From Thermoleophilia bacterium (GTDB lineage Bacteria > Actinomycetota > Thermoleophilia > Gaiellales > SKUG01), in the NCBI GenBank assembly GCA_025964455.1, contig JAOPYU010000279.1, forward strand, positions 1 through 10,826: a stretch of 10,826 nt of DNA, in the 5' to 3' direction. This document shows positions 1 through 7,217 of this stretch, one piece after another. Both the position numbers and the translations under genes were made by a program. Position 1 is the stretch's first letter. Every line of letters begins with the position of its first letter. The notes beneath the pieces were generated by a model, which was not told the DNA's origin, searched no databases, and saw nothing but the letters and a program-made list of their open reading frames with translations.

Positions 1-77
1 GTGGCGGAACTGGTAGACGCGTCGGATTTAGGATCCGGTGGGCGTAGCCCGTGGAGGTTCGAGTCCTCTCGCCCGCA
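1..77 (+). tRNA. tRNA-Leu(UAG), 5' end cut by the window edge
   Basis: The sequence folds as a class II (long variable arm) tRNA. The anticodon stem TCGGA/TCCGG (22-26, 34-38) encloses a 7-base loop with anticodon TAG at 29-31. The variable arm is GGGC-GTA-GCCC (40-50). The T stem 53-57/65-69 closes the loop TTCGAGT (58-64). The 3' acceptor strand CGCCCGC (70-76) is followed by discriminator A77. Only base 7 of the 5' acceptor strand is inside the window, so six bases are missing at the left edge. CCA is not encoded. It decodes CUA and other CUN leucine codons. It lies 36 bp upstream of tig on the same strand. Confidence 0.95.
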
Positions 78-113
78 TGCGCGCACCCACACGACACAAG
101 GCTGGCACCCGCG

Positions 114-1484
114 ATGATGAAGACCACGGTCGAGCGACTGGACGACACCAAGCTGCGGTTGGACGTCGAGGTGCCCGAGGGCGACCTGCGGGCGGCGATC
201 GACGAGACGCTCGTGCACATGGGGCGCCAGCTGAACGTGCCGGGCTTCCGCCCGGGCAAGGTGCCGCCGCAGGCCGTGATGGCGCGGCTCGGACGCGACG
301 CCGTGGTCGACGAGACGGTGCGCGTGCACCTGGACGACTGGTACCGCGCGGCGGTCATCTCCACTGGCGTGCGCCCCGTGGCGTCGCCGGAGATCGACAT
401 GGAGGCGGGCGACGCGCCGGCCGACGGCGGCATCCGCTTCTCCGCCACGGTCGAGGTCGCGCCCAAGCCGAAGTTGCCTGCGATCGACACGCTCGAGGTC
501 GACAAGCCCAACCTCCCCGACACGCAGAAGTACGTCGACCAGGTGCTCGAGGCGACGCTGCGCGGCGCCGGCACGCTGCAGGACGCCGGCCGTCCCGCGG
601 AGGAGGGCGACGAGGTGCTCGTCGACTTCCGCTGCACGATCGACGGCGAGGACATCTCCGGCGCAGCGGCGACCGGCTACCAGGCGCGGCTCGGTGACGG
701 GCGACTGCTGGCAGAGCTCGAGACGGCGATCGCGGGCAAGGAGGCCGGCGCCGAGCTGGAGGTGCCCGTGCAGTTCCCGGGTGACCACCCGATGCCGCAG
801 CTCGCTGGCAAGGACGCGACGTTCCACCTGACGCTGCGCAAGGTCGAGACGGTCGAGCTGCCGAAGTTGACCGACGACGTCGCCAGGCGCGTGAGCGAGT
901 TCCCGACGGCCGAGGCGCTCGAGGGCGACATCCGCGGCTCGATCAACGGCAAGCTCGAGGAGGAGATCGCCGGGATCTTCCGCGGCAACGCCGTGGCCGC
1001 GCTGGCGAAGGCCGCCGAGATGACCGAGCCCGAGGCGCTCGTGCAGGGCCGGCAGCAGGAGCTGTACCAAGGCCTCAAGCAGCAGCTGCAGCAGGCCGGG
1101 CTCACCATCGAGCAGTACCTCGATCGCGCCGGGCGCGACACCGAGGACCTGTTCGCGGAGCTCGAGGGGAGCGCCCGCGACGACCTGCGCCGCGAGCTGT
1201 CGCTGCTGGCGCTGGCCGAGGACGCCGGCATCGAGGTCACGGAGGAGGACCTGCGTCGCGAGGTCGCCGAGCACGCCGAGCACACGGGCGTCTCGCCCGA
1301 GCAGGCGATGCAGCAGGTCGTCGGCTCGGGCCGCGCCGACATGCTGCGCGGCGAGCTGCTGATCCAGCGCACGATCGACCACCTCGTCGCCACCGTGAAG
1401 CCGGTCGCCGTCGACCTGCCCACGGACGAGGAAGCCGCCGAGGCCGCCGCGGCCGCCGGCGAGGTCCCCGCCGACGAGGCCTGA
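114..1484 (+). CDS. tig: Trigger factor, ribosome-associated chaperone and peptidyl-prolyl isomerase
   Basis: Trigger factor docks at the ribosome exit tunnel, shields nascent chains and has FKBP-type prolyl isomerase activity. The 456-residue product shows the usual three-part order. The N-terminal ribosome-binding domain carries the signature GFRPGKVP (residues 44-51). An FKBP-like PPIase domain spans about 160-245, with EEGDEVLVDF at 163-172. A long helical C-terminal chaperone domain runs from about 250 to 430. An acidic, Ala-rich tail ends the protein, and the length is normal for the family. Two adjacent ATGs (114, 117) are possible starts. I chose 114 because the purine-rich AAGG at 98-101 is nearer to it. 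The frame stays open upstream into the tRNA-Leu, but that part is not coding. Synteny with clpP and clpX is typical, although here an inserted segment separates tig from clpP. Confidence 0.97.
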   Translation: MMKTTVERLDDTKLRLDVEVPEGDLRAAIDETLVHMGRQLNVPGFRPGKVPPQAVMARLGRDAVVDETVRVHLDDWYRAAVISTGVRPVASPEIDMEAGDAPADGGIRFSATVEVAPKPKLPAIDTLEVDKPNLPDTQKYVDQVLEATLRGAGTLQDAGRPAEEGDEVLVDFRCTIDGEDISGAAATGYQARLGDGRLLAELETAIAGKEAGAELEVPVQFPGDHPMPQLAGKDATFHLTLRKVETVELPKLTDDVARRVSEFPTAEALEGDIRGSINGKLEEEIAGIFRGNAVAALAKAAEMTEPEALVQGRQQELYQGLKQQLQQAGLTIEQYLDRAGRDTEDLFAELEGSARDDLRRELSLLALAEDAGIEVTEEDLRREVAEHAEHTGVSPEQAMQQVVGSGRADMLRGELLIQRTIDHLVATVKPVAVDLPTDEEAAEAAAAAGEVPADEA

Positions 1485-1498
1485 CCCACCCGCGTTCC

Positions 1499-1518
1499 CC
1501 CGCGCCGAACGGCGCGGG
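1499..1518. terminator. GC-rich hairpin downstream of tig
   Basis: A perfect 8-bp inverted repeat, CCCGCGCC/GGCGCGGG, surrounds a GAAC loop 14 bp past the tig stop. There is no T-run, so intrinsic termination is inferred only from stem strength and position. It could also stop leftward transcripts from the DUF559 gene. Confidence 0.5.
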
Positions 1519-1563
1519 TGTGCACGGCGGCGCGCAGCGCCGCGAACCCGGCGTCGCGCGCGT

Positions 1564-1613
1564 ATCCTCGGGGTGCAATCGTGTCCCGGTACCCGGGCCA
1601 CATGTGCGTCCCA
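1564..1613. repeat. Hairpin repeat, copy 1 (left pair)
   Basis: This 50-bp element is identical to copy 2 at 1635-1684. Its core GGGTGCAATCGTGTCCCGG is followed by ACCCGGGCCACATGTG. Inside lies a stem-loop: GTG-t-CCCGG (1581-1589), loop TAC (1590-1592), CCGGG-c-CAC (1593-1601). That gives eight base pairs with one internal mismatch. Outer GGG/CCC blocks can extend it. Diverged copies in the same orientation lie on the other side of the DUF559 gene. Confidence 0.93.
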
Positions 1614-1634
1614 GCCCGATGGATCGCGCGCCGC

Positions 1635-1684
1635 ATCCTCGGGGTGCAATCGTGTCCCGGTACCCGGGCCACATGTGCGTCCCA
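1635..1684. repeat. Hairpin repeat, copy 2 (left pair)
   Basis: This is an exact 50-base duplicate of copy 1, offset by 71 bp. The 21 bp between the copies end in a GCGCGCCGC-like run that resembles the sequence before copies 1, 3 and 4, so the true unit is probably about 71 bp. It begins 22 bp beyond the stop codon of the leftward DUF559 gene, so its stem-loop (1652-1672) may also act as a 3' end signal for that transcript. Confidence 0.93.
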
Positions 1685-1706
1685 ACCGGTCGGGTCACCG
1701 CCGACA

Positions 1707-2624
1707 TCACGACGCGATCAGCGTCCTCGACCTGAGGGCCCTGACCGCCTCGGATATCGCAGATTGCGGGTCCGCGTAGAACGTCAGATAGTGGATGCGG
1801 ATGACCGTGTAGCCGGCGCGCTCGAGTCGTCGCTGTCGCTCGGCGTCGTCCCGTTTGGCACGGCGCCGGTCGTGGGGAGGTCCATCGATCTCGACGATGA
1901 TACGGAGCTCCGGCCACCACAGGTCCGGGCGCAGATGCCCGTCCTCGTCGCGGACGGCGCCGTTCACGAGGGTCGGCTCGAATCCAGCCCGAGTGAACTC
2001 GGCCGCCGCATCGTCCTCGAGCATGCTCATCGAGCCGGCGTTCCCTGACAGGTTGTAGGCCAGGGCGTCCCAGAGATCCCGACGACCCGGGATCCGACCC
2101 GGACGCGCGAACAGCTCATCGAAGGCAGTCAGATCGAGCAGCTTTCGGTGCTCGGCCTCGTGGAGCATGTTCGCGAGCTCGTTACGGCCGACCACCGGTG
2201 TGAGGAGGACGAGCGTGATCGGCAGGGGAAGCGTCTGAATGCCCCCGTGCTCCACAACGTCCGCCGCGAAGCTCCTGGTCAACTGCAGGTGGACGTTGCC
2301 CGACAAGGGGCGACGCCGTGCTGGCACGACTATGTCGATGCGGGTGGTGCGACGTCGCGTCACGCCCCATGACTGGCACGAGGCGAAGCCCGCCAAGGCG
2401 GCGCCGGATCCCGCCTGGAGCACGGCGCGCGACCACCGCGATTCCCTGGTGGGCTCGACGTGCCCGAGCGCGTACACCCCGCGGCCACCGGCGCGTAGCA
2501 GCCCGGATCGCGCCGCGCGGCCGATCGACGATCGCGTGAACCCATGTCCGAGGAGCTGGGGGATGTTGACCCACCCGTGCTGTCGCGTGGCCAGGTTCGA
2601 GAGTGCGGGAGAGAACTTCGGCAT
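1707..2624 (-). CDS. AbiEi-type winged-helix / DUF559 (Vsr-like) nuclease-fold protein
   Basis: The 305-residue product has two recognisable parts. Residues about 8-54 match the N-terminal winged-helix domain of AbiEi-type antitoxins, with GWVNIPQLLGHGFTRSSIGR followed by a GVYALGH turn. Residues about 205-297 form a DUF559 domain of the very-short-patch-repair/PD-(D/E)XK endonuclease superfamily: RPD (D234), IIVEIDG (E245, D247), H251, the D259-R266 helix and GYTVIRI. All expected acidic residues are present, so the fold looks intact. Cleavage itself is not demonstrated. The start is ATG 2624. The open frame upstream runs through non-coding repeats and is rejected. No strong Shine-Dalgarno is visible, and an in-frame GTG 24 bases upstream is an alternative start. 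The gene sits alone, antisense to its neighbours, between tig and clpP, flanked by paired hairpin repeats. No toxin partner is visible. The biological role of such solitary AbiEi-DUF559 proteins is not known to me. Confidence 0.9.
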   Translation of the reverse strand: MPKFSPALSNLATRQHGWVNIPQLLGHGFTRSSIGRAARSGLLRAGGRGVYALGHVEPTRESRWSRAVLQAGSGAALAGFASCQSWGVTRRRTTRIDIVVPARRRPLSGNVHLQLTRSFAADVVEHGGIQTLPLPITLVLLTPVVGRNELANMLHEAEHRKLLDLTAFDELFARPGRIPGRRDLWDALAYNLSGNAGSMSMLEDDAAAEFTRAGFEPTLVNGAVRDEDGHLRPDLWWPELRIIVEIDGPPHDRRRAKRDDAERQRRLERAGYTVIRIHYLTFYADPQSAISEAVRALRSRTLIAS

Positions 2625-2646
2625 GGCTGTACGTTGCAGCGGCACG

Positions 2647-2664
2647 CGTGACAGATGTGTCACG
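2647..2664. promoter_or_regulatory. Palindrome upstream of the DUF559 gene (possible operator)
   Basis: CGTGACA-GATG-TGTCACG is a perfect 7-bp inverted repeat whose near edge is 22 bp upstream of the DUF559 ATG. Its size and position suit an operator for a dimeric regulator, possibly the gene's own winged-helix domain. No binding protein is identified. Further GTGAC words occur nearby, at about 2689 and 2701. Confidence 0.45.
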
Positions 2665-2735
2665 ACCGCAACGAAAGCGTGACGACTTCGTCGCCCGACC
2701 GTGACACGTCGCGCGCCGACAACCGCAGCGCGCGG

Positions 2736-2794
2736 CAGCCTTGGGATGCAATCTTGTCCCGCCATGCGGGTCACATGTGCAACCCCAAGCGGAT
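2736..2794. repeat. Hairpin repeat, copy 3 (right pair, diverged)
   Basis: This is a diverged copy of the left repeats in the same orientation, sharing TGCAATC-TGTCCC and TCACATGTGC. The inner stem is CCCGC (2758-2762), loop CAT, GCGGG (2766-2770). Relative to copies 1 and 2 the closing pair is swapped from G-C to C-G on both arms, which is a compensatory change. An outer CTTGGG/CCCAAG pair (2740-2745, 2784-2789) and an internal TGCA/TGCA pair lengthen the hairpin. It ends in AAGCGGAT, which copy 4 shares. Confidence 0.88.
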
Positions 2795-2807
2795 TGGCAG
2801 CGCGTCG

Positions 2808-2865
2808 CAGCCTTGGGGCACAATCGTGTCCCGGTGCGCGAGGCACAAGTGAATCCCAAGCGGAT
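2808..2865. repeat. Hairpin repeat, copy 4 (right pair, diverged)
   Basis: It starts 72 bp after copy 3 and shares CAGCCTTGGG at its left end and CCCAAGCGGAT at its right end. The CAATCGTGTCCCGG core matches copies 1 and 2. The outer GTG/CAC and CTTGGG/CCCAAG pairs are kept. The inner stem is damaged: CCCGG faces GCGAG, leaving two mismatches. It therefore looks like the most decayed copy. Confidence 0.85.
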
Positions 2866-3054
2866 GCGCCGCACGCGGCAGGTGAGGGATGCGCGCGGGC
2901 GGGGCAGGTTCGGGAAACGACCGTTGCACGCGCGCGGATTCGACAGCCCGACGTGGATGCGGCAGAGTGCCGACAACCCGGGCTCAAGGTCCGGGCGGGC
3001 GCGACCGAGACAGCCCACCCGGAAGGCAGTCCGGGCCAGCGAAAGGATCCGCAC
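2866..3054 (+). other. clpP upstream region without a recognisable gene
   Basis: This 189-bp stretch lies between the last repeat and the clpP start. I see no coding region in it. A small inverted repeat CCCGG/CCGGG (2977-2981, 2991-2995) is present. TTGCAC at 2924-2929 could be a -35 element, but no TANNNT hexamer follows at the right distance. The clpP promoter therefore remains unassigned. Confidence 0.5.
3041..3047 (+). promoter_or_regulatory. Shine-Dalgarno fixing the clpP start
   Basis: GAAAGGA lies 7 bases before ATG 3055. The reading frame is open for about 350 bases further upstream, through the repeats, so this site decides the start. Confidence 0.75.
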
Positions 3055-3669
3055 ATGAGCCCCCTCGTCCCTTACGTCATCGAACAGACATCGCGCGGTG
3101 AGCGCTCGTTCGACATCTACTCGCGCCTGCTCTCGGAGCGCATCATCTTCATCGGTACGCCGATCGATGACCAGATCGCGAACCTCGTCGTGGCGCAGCT
3201 GCTGCACCTCAACAGCGACGACCCCGAGAAGGACATCTCGATCTACATCAACTCGCCCGGCGGCTCGGTCTACGCCGGCCTCGCGATCTACGACACGATG
3301 CAGTACGTGAAGTGCGACGTGTCCACGGTCTGCTGCGGCATCGCCATGAGCATGGGCGCCTTCCTGCTCGCGGGCGGCACCAAGGGCAAGCGCATGTCCA
3401 CCGCCAACTCGCGGATCATGATCCACCAGGTCTCGAGCGGATTCCAGGGCCAGGCCTCCGACATCGAGATCCAGGCACGCGAGACGCTGCACCTGCGCAA
3501 GAAGCTCGACGAGATGCTTGCCGAGAACACCGGGCAGGAGTACGACAAGGTCGCCAAGGACACCGATCGTGATTACTACCTGAGCGCCATCGAAGCACAG
3601 GATTACGGCCTGATCGATCGCGTGATCGGCAAGGTCCAGGAAGAAGACAAGGTCAAGGCAGCGGAGTAG
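3055..3669 (+). CDS. clpP: ATP-dependent Clp protease proteolytic subunit
   Basis: ClpP is the serine peptidase that forms two stacked heptameric rings. It degrades proteins fed into it by the unfoldases ClpX and ClpC. The 204-residue length is typical. The catalytic triad is Ser99 in GIAMSMGAF, His124 in IMIHQVS and Asp173 in DTDRDYYLS. These match the E. coli mature-enzyme positions 97, 122 and 171 with a constant offset of 2. [11 protein letters not shown] (65-75) forms the substrate/oxyanion strand. The start at ATG 3055 has a good Shine-Dalgarno, and an N-terminal [16 protein letters not shown] stretch is normal for the family. It lies 117 bp before clpX on the same strand. No second clpP paralogue is present here, although actinobacteria often carry a clpP1P2 pair. 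Confidence 0.98.
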   Translation: MSPLVPYVIEQTSRGERSFDIYSRLLSERIIFIGTPIDDQIANLVVAQLLHLNSDDPEKDISIYINSPGGSVYAGLAIYDTMQYVKCDVSTVCCGIAMSMGAFLLAGGTKGKRMSTANSRIMIHQVSSGFQGQASDIEIQARETLHLRKKLDEMLAENTGQEYDKVAKDTDRDYYLSAIEAQDYGLIDRVIGKVQEEDKVKAAE

Positions 3670-3697
3670 GCCGCAGGGTCATGGCGGGTTCTGCGGC
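3670..3697 (+). terminator. Weak hairpin after clpP
   Basis: GCCGCAG (3670-3676) pairs with CTGCGGC (3691-3697) around a 14-base loop immediately after the clpP stop. There is no T-run. It could attenuate read-through into clpX, but this is weakly supported. Confidence 0.3.
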
Positions 3698-3723
3698 GCC
3701 GCGCTGGCAACAGTGCGGCGTTG

Positions 3724-3738
3724 CAGTTCGATGAACTG
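3724..3738. promoter_or_regulatory. Palindrome in the clpP-clpX gap (possible operator)
   Basis: CAGTTC-GAT-GAACTG is a 15-base perfect dyad about 50 bp before the clpX start. It does not match the CIRCE, HAIR or CtsR sequences as I remember them. A regulator site controlling clpX separately from clpP is possible. TAATGT at 3751-3756 could be a -10 element, but no good -35 pairs with it. Confidence 0.35.
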
Positions 3739-3786
3739 GCCAATCCGGGCTAATGTCCAGAGGCATACGGGACGACAGAGGCAGCA

Positions 3787-5054
<1,268 letters not shown>

Positions 5055-5058
<4 letters not shown>

Positions 5059-5993
5059 CCCGCAGCAGCCAGACCAGGTTCGATCGAACGCCGTCCCTCG
5101 GGGCGGCGTTCGGCGTTTCCGGGGGCGGTCGCCGCGTCCGAGAAGGCGAGGCCGAGCTTCGCGGCGAGGCCGGAGAGGCGCGCGGCATCCGCGTCGGTGG
5201 GGAGCGGGCCCGGATCGATCTTCTTCATGACGGGACCGTCGTAGGAGCGCGCGAGATGCACGCCGTCCAGGTCGGCCGGGGCGAGCCCGCGCACCTGCGC
5301 CTCGATGTAGCCGTCGCGTCGACTGGGCCCGTCGCTCGTGAGCCAGTCGCGCAGCGAGCGCGTGGCGTCGAGGCGAGACGCGCCGACGAGCTGGGCGGTG
5401 GAAGGGGCTCCCGGAACGCCGCGGGCGATCCGCTCGGCGACCACCTCGGGCAGGTGCGTGGCGTCGGTCACGCGCGTCATGCCCAGGGCCGTGTCGCGAG
5501 CGGCGAACGTGGTGCGGCCGGCGAGGGCGTCGGGATGCACGAGCATCGAGACCGGGCCATAGGCGCCGACGCCGACGTCGCCCTGGCGCGCAAGCGCGGC
5601 GAGCACCGCGGCAGCGCCCGCCTGCGCATCTGCGGTGCCCACGAAGCGTGTCGACCCGAACACGGTCCTGCCCGCGTTGGGGCCGGTGCCGTGGGTCTCG
5701 TGCAGGCGTTCGGAGAGCATGCGACCGACCCGCCGCGACGCACCTTTCACGCCGGGGGGCGGCACGGTGTGGATCGTCGGCATGTCCGCATCCGGCGCGC
5801 CCGAGAGCGTGGCGAGCGCCGTGTCGACGCGCCGGCTCACGAGCACCACCGGAACGAGGCCGGCGAGCGCGTCGCGTGCGATGTCCACGACGTGGCCGAA
5901 GTGCGATGGATCCGTCTCGGGCGGCATCGGGCGGTAGCTCGCGGTCGCCGCCGCAACCTGCGGATCCGGAGACCGCGTGATGCCTGCGAGCAT
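5055..5993 (-). CDS. Uncharacterised protein, third gene of a three-gene operon; weakly ADP-ribosyltransferase-like
   Basis: The 312-residue product has no signal peptide or membrane segment, and I do not recognise it firmly. Three blocks recall ADP-ribosyltransferase-fold or DUF3626-type proteins. These are [20 protein letters not shown] (143-162) running into TFAARDTAL, a strand resembling the RATFTxGDS pattern. The next is [10 protein letters not shown] (227-236, with E231), followed by [10 protein letters not shown]. The [13 protein letters not shown] segment (112-124) is also conserved-looking. This comparison is from memory and tentative. The start ATG 5993 shares its A with the upstream gene's TGA stop (TGATG), indicating translational coupling. 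A GTG codon directly before it is an alternative. The last residues (about 292-305) are encoded by the hairpin that probably ends clpX transcription, and the stop overlaps the clpX stop. Confidence 0.85.
5085..5112. terminator. Strong hairpin downstream of clpX, inside the convergent gene
   Basis: CGAACGCCG (5085-5093) pairs perfectly with CGGCGTTCG (5104-5112). The stem extends inward through a T-G wobble and two more C-G pairs to a CTCG loop, about 12 bp in total. It lies 26 bp past the clpX stop and within the C-terminal codons of the leftward gene. There is no long T-run, so it is a candidate GC-rich or bidirectional terminator. Confidence 0.65.
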
Positions 5994-6409
5994 CACGCGG
6001 CGCGCTCGATGCGCACGTGCCTGACGACGTCATCGTCGGTGCAGACGTTCACGAGCAGCTCGCCCTGACGCGTCTTCGCCTCGAACGTGAACCAGATCGT
6101 CGATCCGAGCGGTGACGCGTTGCGCGGATCCAGCACGTGCCACCCGGCGATGCCGAACAGCGACCCGAACTGGTCCAGGAACAGCACGCTCGCCGCGGCG
6201 GCCCGGTCACTCGCCGGGAGGGCTCGCGCTGCTGCCGGCATGGAGACGCGCACGTCCACGTCCACGCCGACGGCGAGTCCGGTCGTCGAATCGAGCGCCA
6301 CGCGGGCCTTGGGATCGCTCAGCTGCAGGTCGACGAGCGCGCGGTCGAACCGCGCCTGCTCGAGGTCTGCGATGGGCGCCGCCGCCGGGGCGGGAGCCGC
6401 CGGCGTCAT
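5993..6409 (-). CDS. Small FTP-like protein B, paralogue of the upstream gene
   Basis: The 138-residue product begins with an Ala/Pro-rich segment (1-13). It continues with KARVALDSTTG (34-44), RAAAASVLFLDQFGSLFGI (69-87) and a C-terminal strand pair around STIWFTFEAKT (103-113). The order ARVxLDxxTG, then FLxxFxxLFG, is that of FTP (fungalysin/thermolysin propeptide) domains. The same order occurs in the preceding gene, so the two are probably paralogues. Neither has a signal peptide, and no peptidase catalytic domain follows. Here the product may be a free-standing fold with another role. Its ATG (6409-6407) overlaps the upstream TGA in an ATGA tetranucleotide, and its own TGA overlaps the next ATG, so all three genes are likely co-translated. 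A start further upstream in the long open frame would overlap the preceding gene extensively and is rejected. Confidence 0.85.
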   Translation of the reverse strand: MTPAAPAPAAAPIADLEQARFDRALVDLQLSDPKARVALDSTTGLAVGVDVDVRVSMPAAARALPASDRAAAASVLFLDQFGSLFGIAGWHVLDPRNASPLGSTIWFTFEAKTRQGELLVNVCTDDDVVRHVRIERAA

Positions 6410-6924
6410 TCGCGACCCGGAACAGCGCCGGCCTGGCCGAAGCCGGCGTAGATGACCGCGCCGTTGGGCGCGATGACCACGTCGATCTGCGCCGGCGCGC
6501 CACGGCCGACGGCGAAGATGTCGATGCCGAAGGCGAACCAGTCGCCCTGGCTGAGCGGCGTCACGCCGCGCAGGAACAGCTGGTCCATCGGCTCGTCGAG
6601 GCCGAACAGCGCGCTGAATCGCTCGAGGAAGGCAGCTGCCGGATGTGCGCCCATCTCGCGGGCTCCGAGCATGTAGCGGAACTGTCGCTGCTGCGCCGGG
6701 GGCACCGGGGTACCGATCCGGAAGTTGCCGCGCACCGTGCGCGCCCAACCGGTGGCGGGATCGATCTCCACCCGTGCGGCCTTGTGGATCGTCTTGAGAT
6801 CCGCGACCGAGGTCTCGAACCGCTGCGACGCCCGCTTGATCGACTGGCGCTGCTTCTGTGCGCGGATCGGGTTCTCGGGCGTGGGCTCCGCTGCACGCGC
6901 AGCGACGGACGGACGATTCGACAT
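6406..6924 (-). CDS. Small FTP-like protein A, first gene of the operon
   Basis: The 172-residue product has a basic, disordered-looking N-terminus (1-40) without a signal peptide. ARVEIDPATGWARTVRGNF (50-68) and AAAFLERFSALFGLDEP (96-112) follow, matching the pattern of propeptide FTP domains. A strand region comes next: GDWFAFGIDIF (127-137), AQIDVVIAPNGAVIYAG (145-161). The second gene repeats this architecture. FTP domains normally inhibit and help fold a metallopeptidase on the same chain. No peptidase is present here, so function is unknown. The start ATG 6924 has a strong Shine-Dalgarno. The gene is divergent from the histidine kinase, with 293 bp between start codons. Confidence 0.88.
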   Translation of the reverse strand: MSNRPSVAARAAEPTPENPIRAQKQRQSIKRASQRFETSVADLKTIHKAARVEIDPATGWARTVRGNFRIGTPVPPAQQRQFRYMLGAREMGAHPAAAFLERFSALFGLDEPMDQLFLRGVTPLSQGDWFAFGIDIFAVGRGAPAQIDVVIAPNGAVIYAGFGQAGAVPGRE

Positions 6925-6930
6925 GGTGCT

Positions 6931-6936
6931 CCTCCT
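6931..6936 (-). promoter_or_regulatory. Shine-Dalgarno of the three-gene operon
   Basis: On the minus strand AGGAGG sits 6 bases before ATG 6924. It is the strongest ribosome-binding site for this operon and fixes its first start. The two later genes rely on overlapping stop/start codons. Confidence 0.85.
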
Positions 6937-7036
6937 GGTTCATGTGCGAACGGGGTCCGGGTACGACTGCCGCGTCACTTACGTGTGCTTCGACCTCTCG
7001 ACGCACGGGGCAGCTGGACCTGTGGTGGACCTCGCC

Positions 7037-7101
7037 GGAAGCCGCAAGGTGCTTCCATCTGGCTATCCGGTCACCGGGAGCGAACGTCAGCCTCGGCGAG
7101 G
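7037..7101 (+). promoter_or_regulatory. Run of hairpins in the kinase leader (possible structured RNA)
   Basis: Three consecutive inverted repeats lie in the divergent intergenic region. They are GGAAGC-8-GCTTCC (7037-7056), CCGG-TCA-CCGG (7067-7077) and CCTC-GGC-GAGG (7091-7101). They fall 117-181 bp before the kinase start, on the strand that would be its leader. The clustering suggests a cis-acting RNA or protein sites. I could not match it confidently to a known riboswitch. Confidence 0.35.
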
Positions 7102-7200
7102 GGGCGTTGGCCGCACCCGCACCGCGGACGGCCGCCCGCGGCCCCCGGTCGTGGCCTCCCCGGTGGCCGCCGGATCCGGCGTTATCAACGGGCTGGTGCG

Positions 7201-7213
7201 GGGGAGGAGGAGG
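7201..7213 (+). promoter_or_regulatory. Shine-Dalgarno fixing the kinase start
   Basis: The purine run GGGGAGGAGGAGG ends 4 bases before ATG 7218. The frame is open for another 360 bases upstream, so this site decides the start. Confidence 0.8.
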
Positions 7214-7217
7214 CCAG

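Noticed and set aside
1237..1920. Leftward open frame with a repeated peptide GTHMWPGYRDTIAPRG
   Set aside because: The repeated peptide is only the translation of the 50-bp DNA repeat, and the rest of the frame is antisense to tig with Arg/Pro-rich shadow composition.
1564..2865. CRISPR array
   Set aside because: There are only two copies per side, with long (50-59 bp) and diverging repeats, short spacers of 13-21 bp that resemble one another, and no cas gene.
2701..3054. N-terminal extension of clpP
   Set aside because: The open frame runs through the hairpin repeats with non-ClpP composition. A good Shine-Dalgarno and the family's normal N-terminus place the start at 3055.
2625..3056. 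N-terminal extension of the DUF559 gene
   Set aside because: The upstream open frame is Cys/Arg/Pro-rich, crosses two repeats and the clpP start, and is not like the AbiEi winged-helix N-terminus.
6961..7110. c-di-GMP-I riboswitch
   Set aside because: There is only faint resemblance. The diagnostic GAAA tetraloop and CGCAAAGC block are not found, so it is reported just as a structured region.
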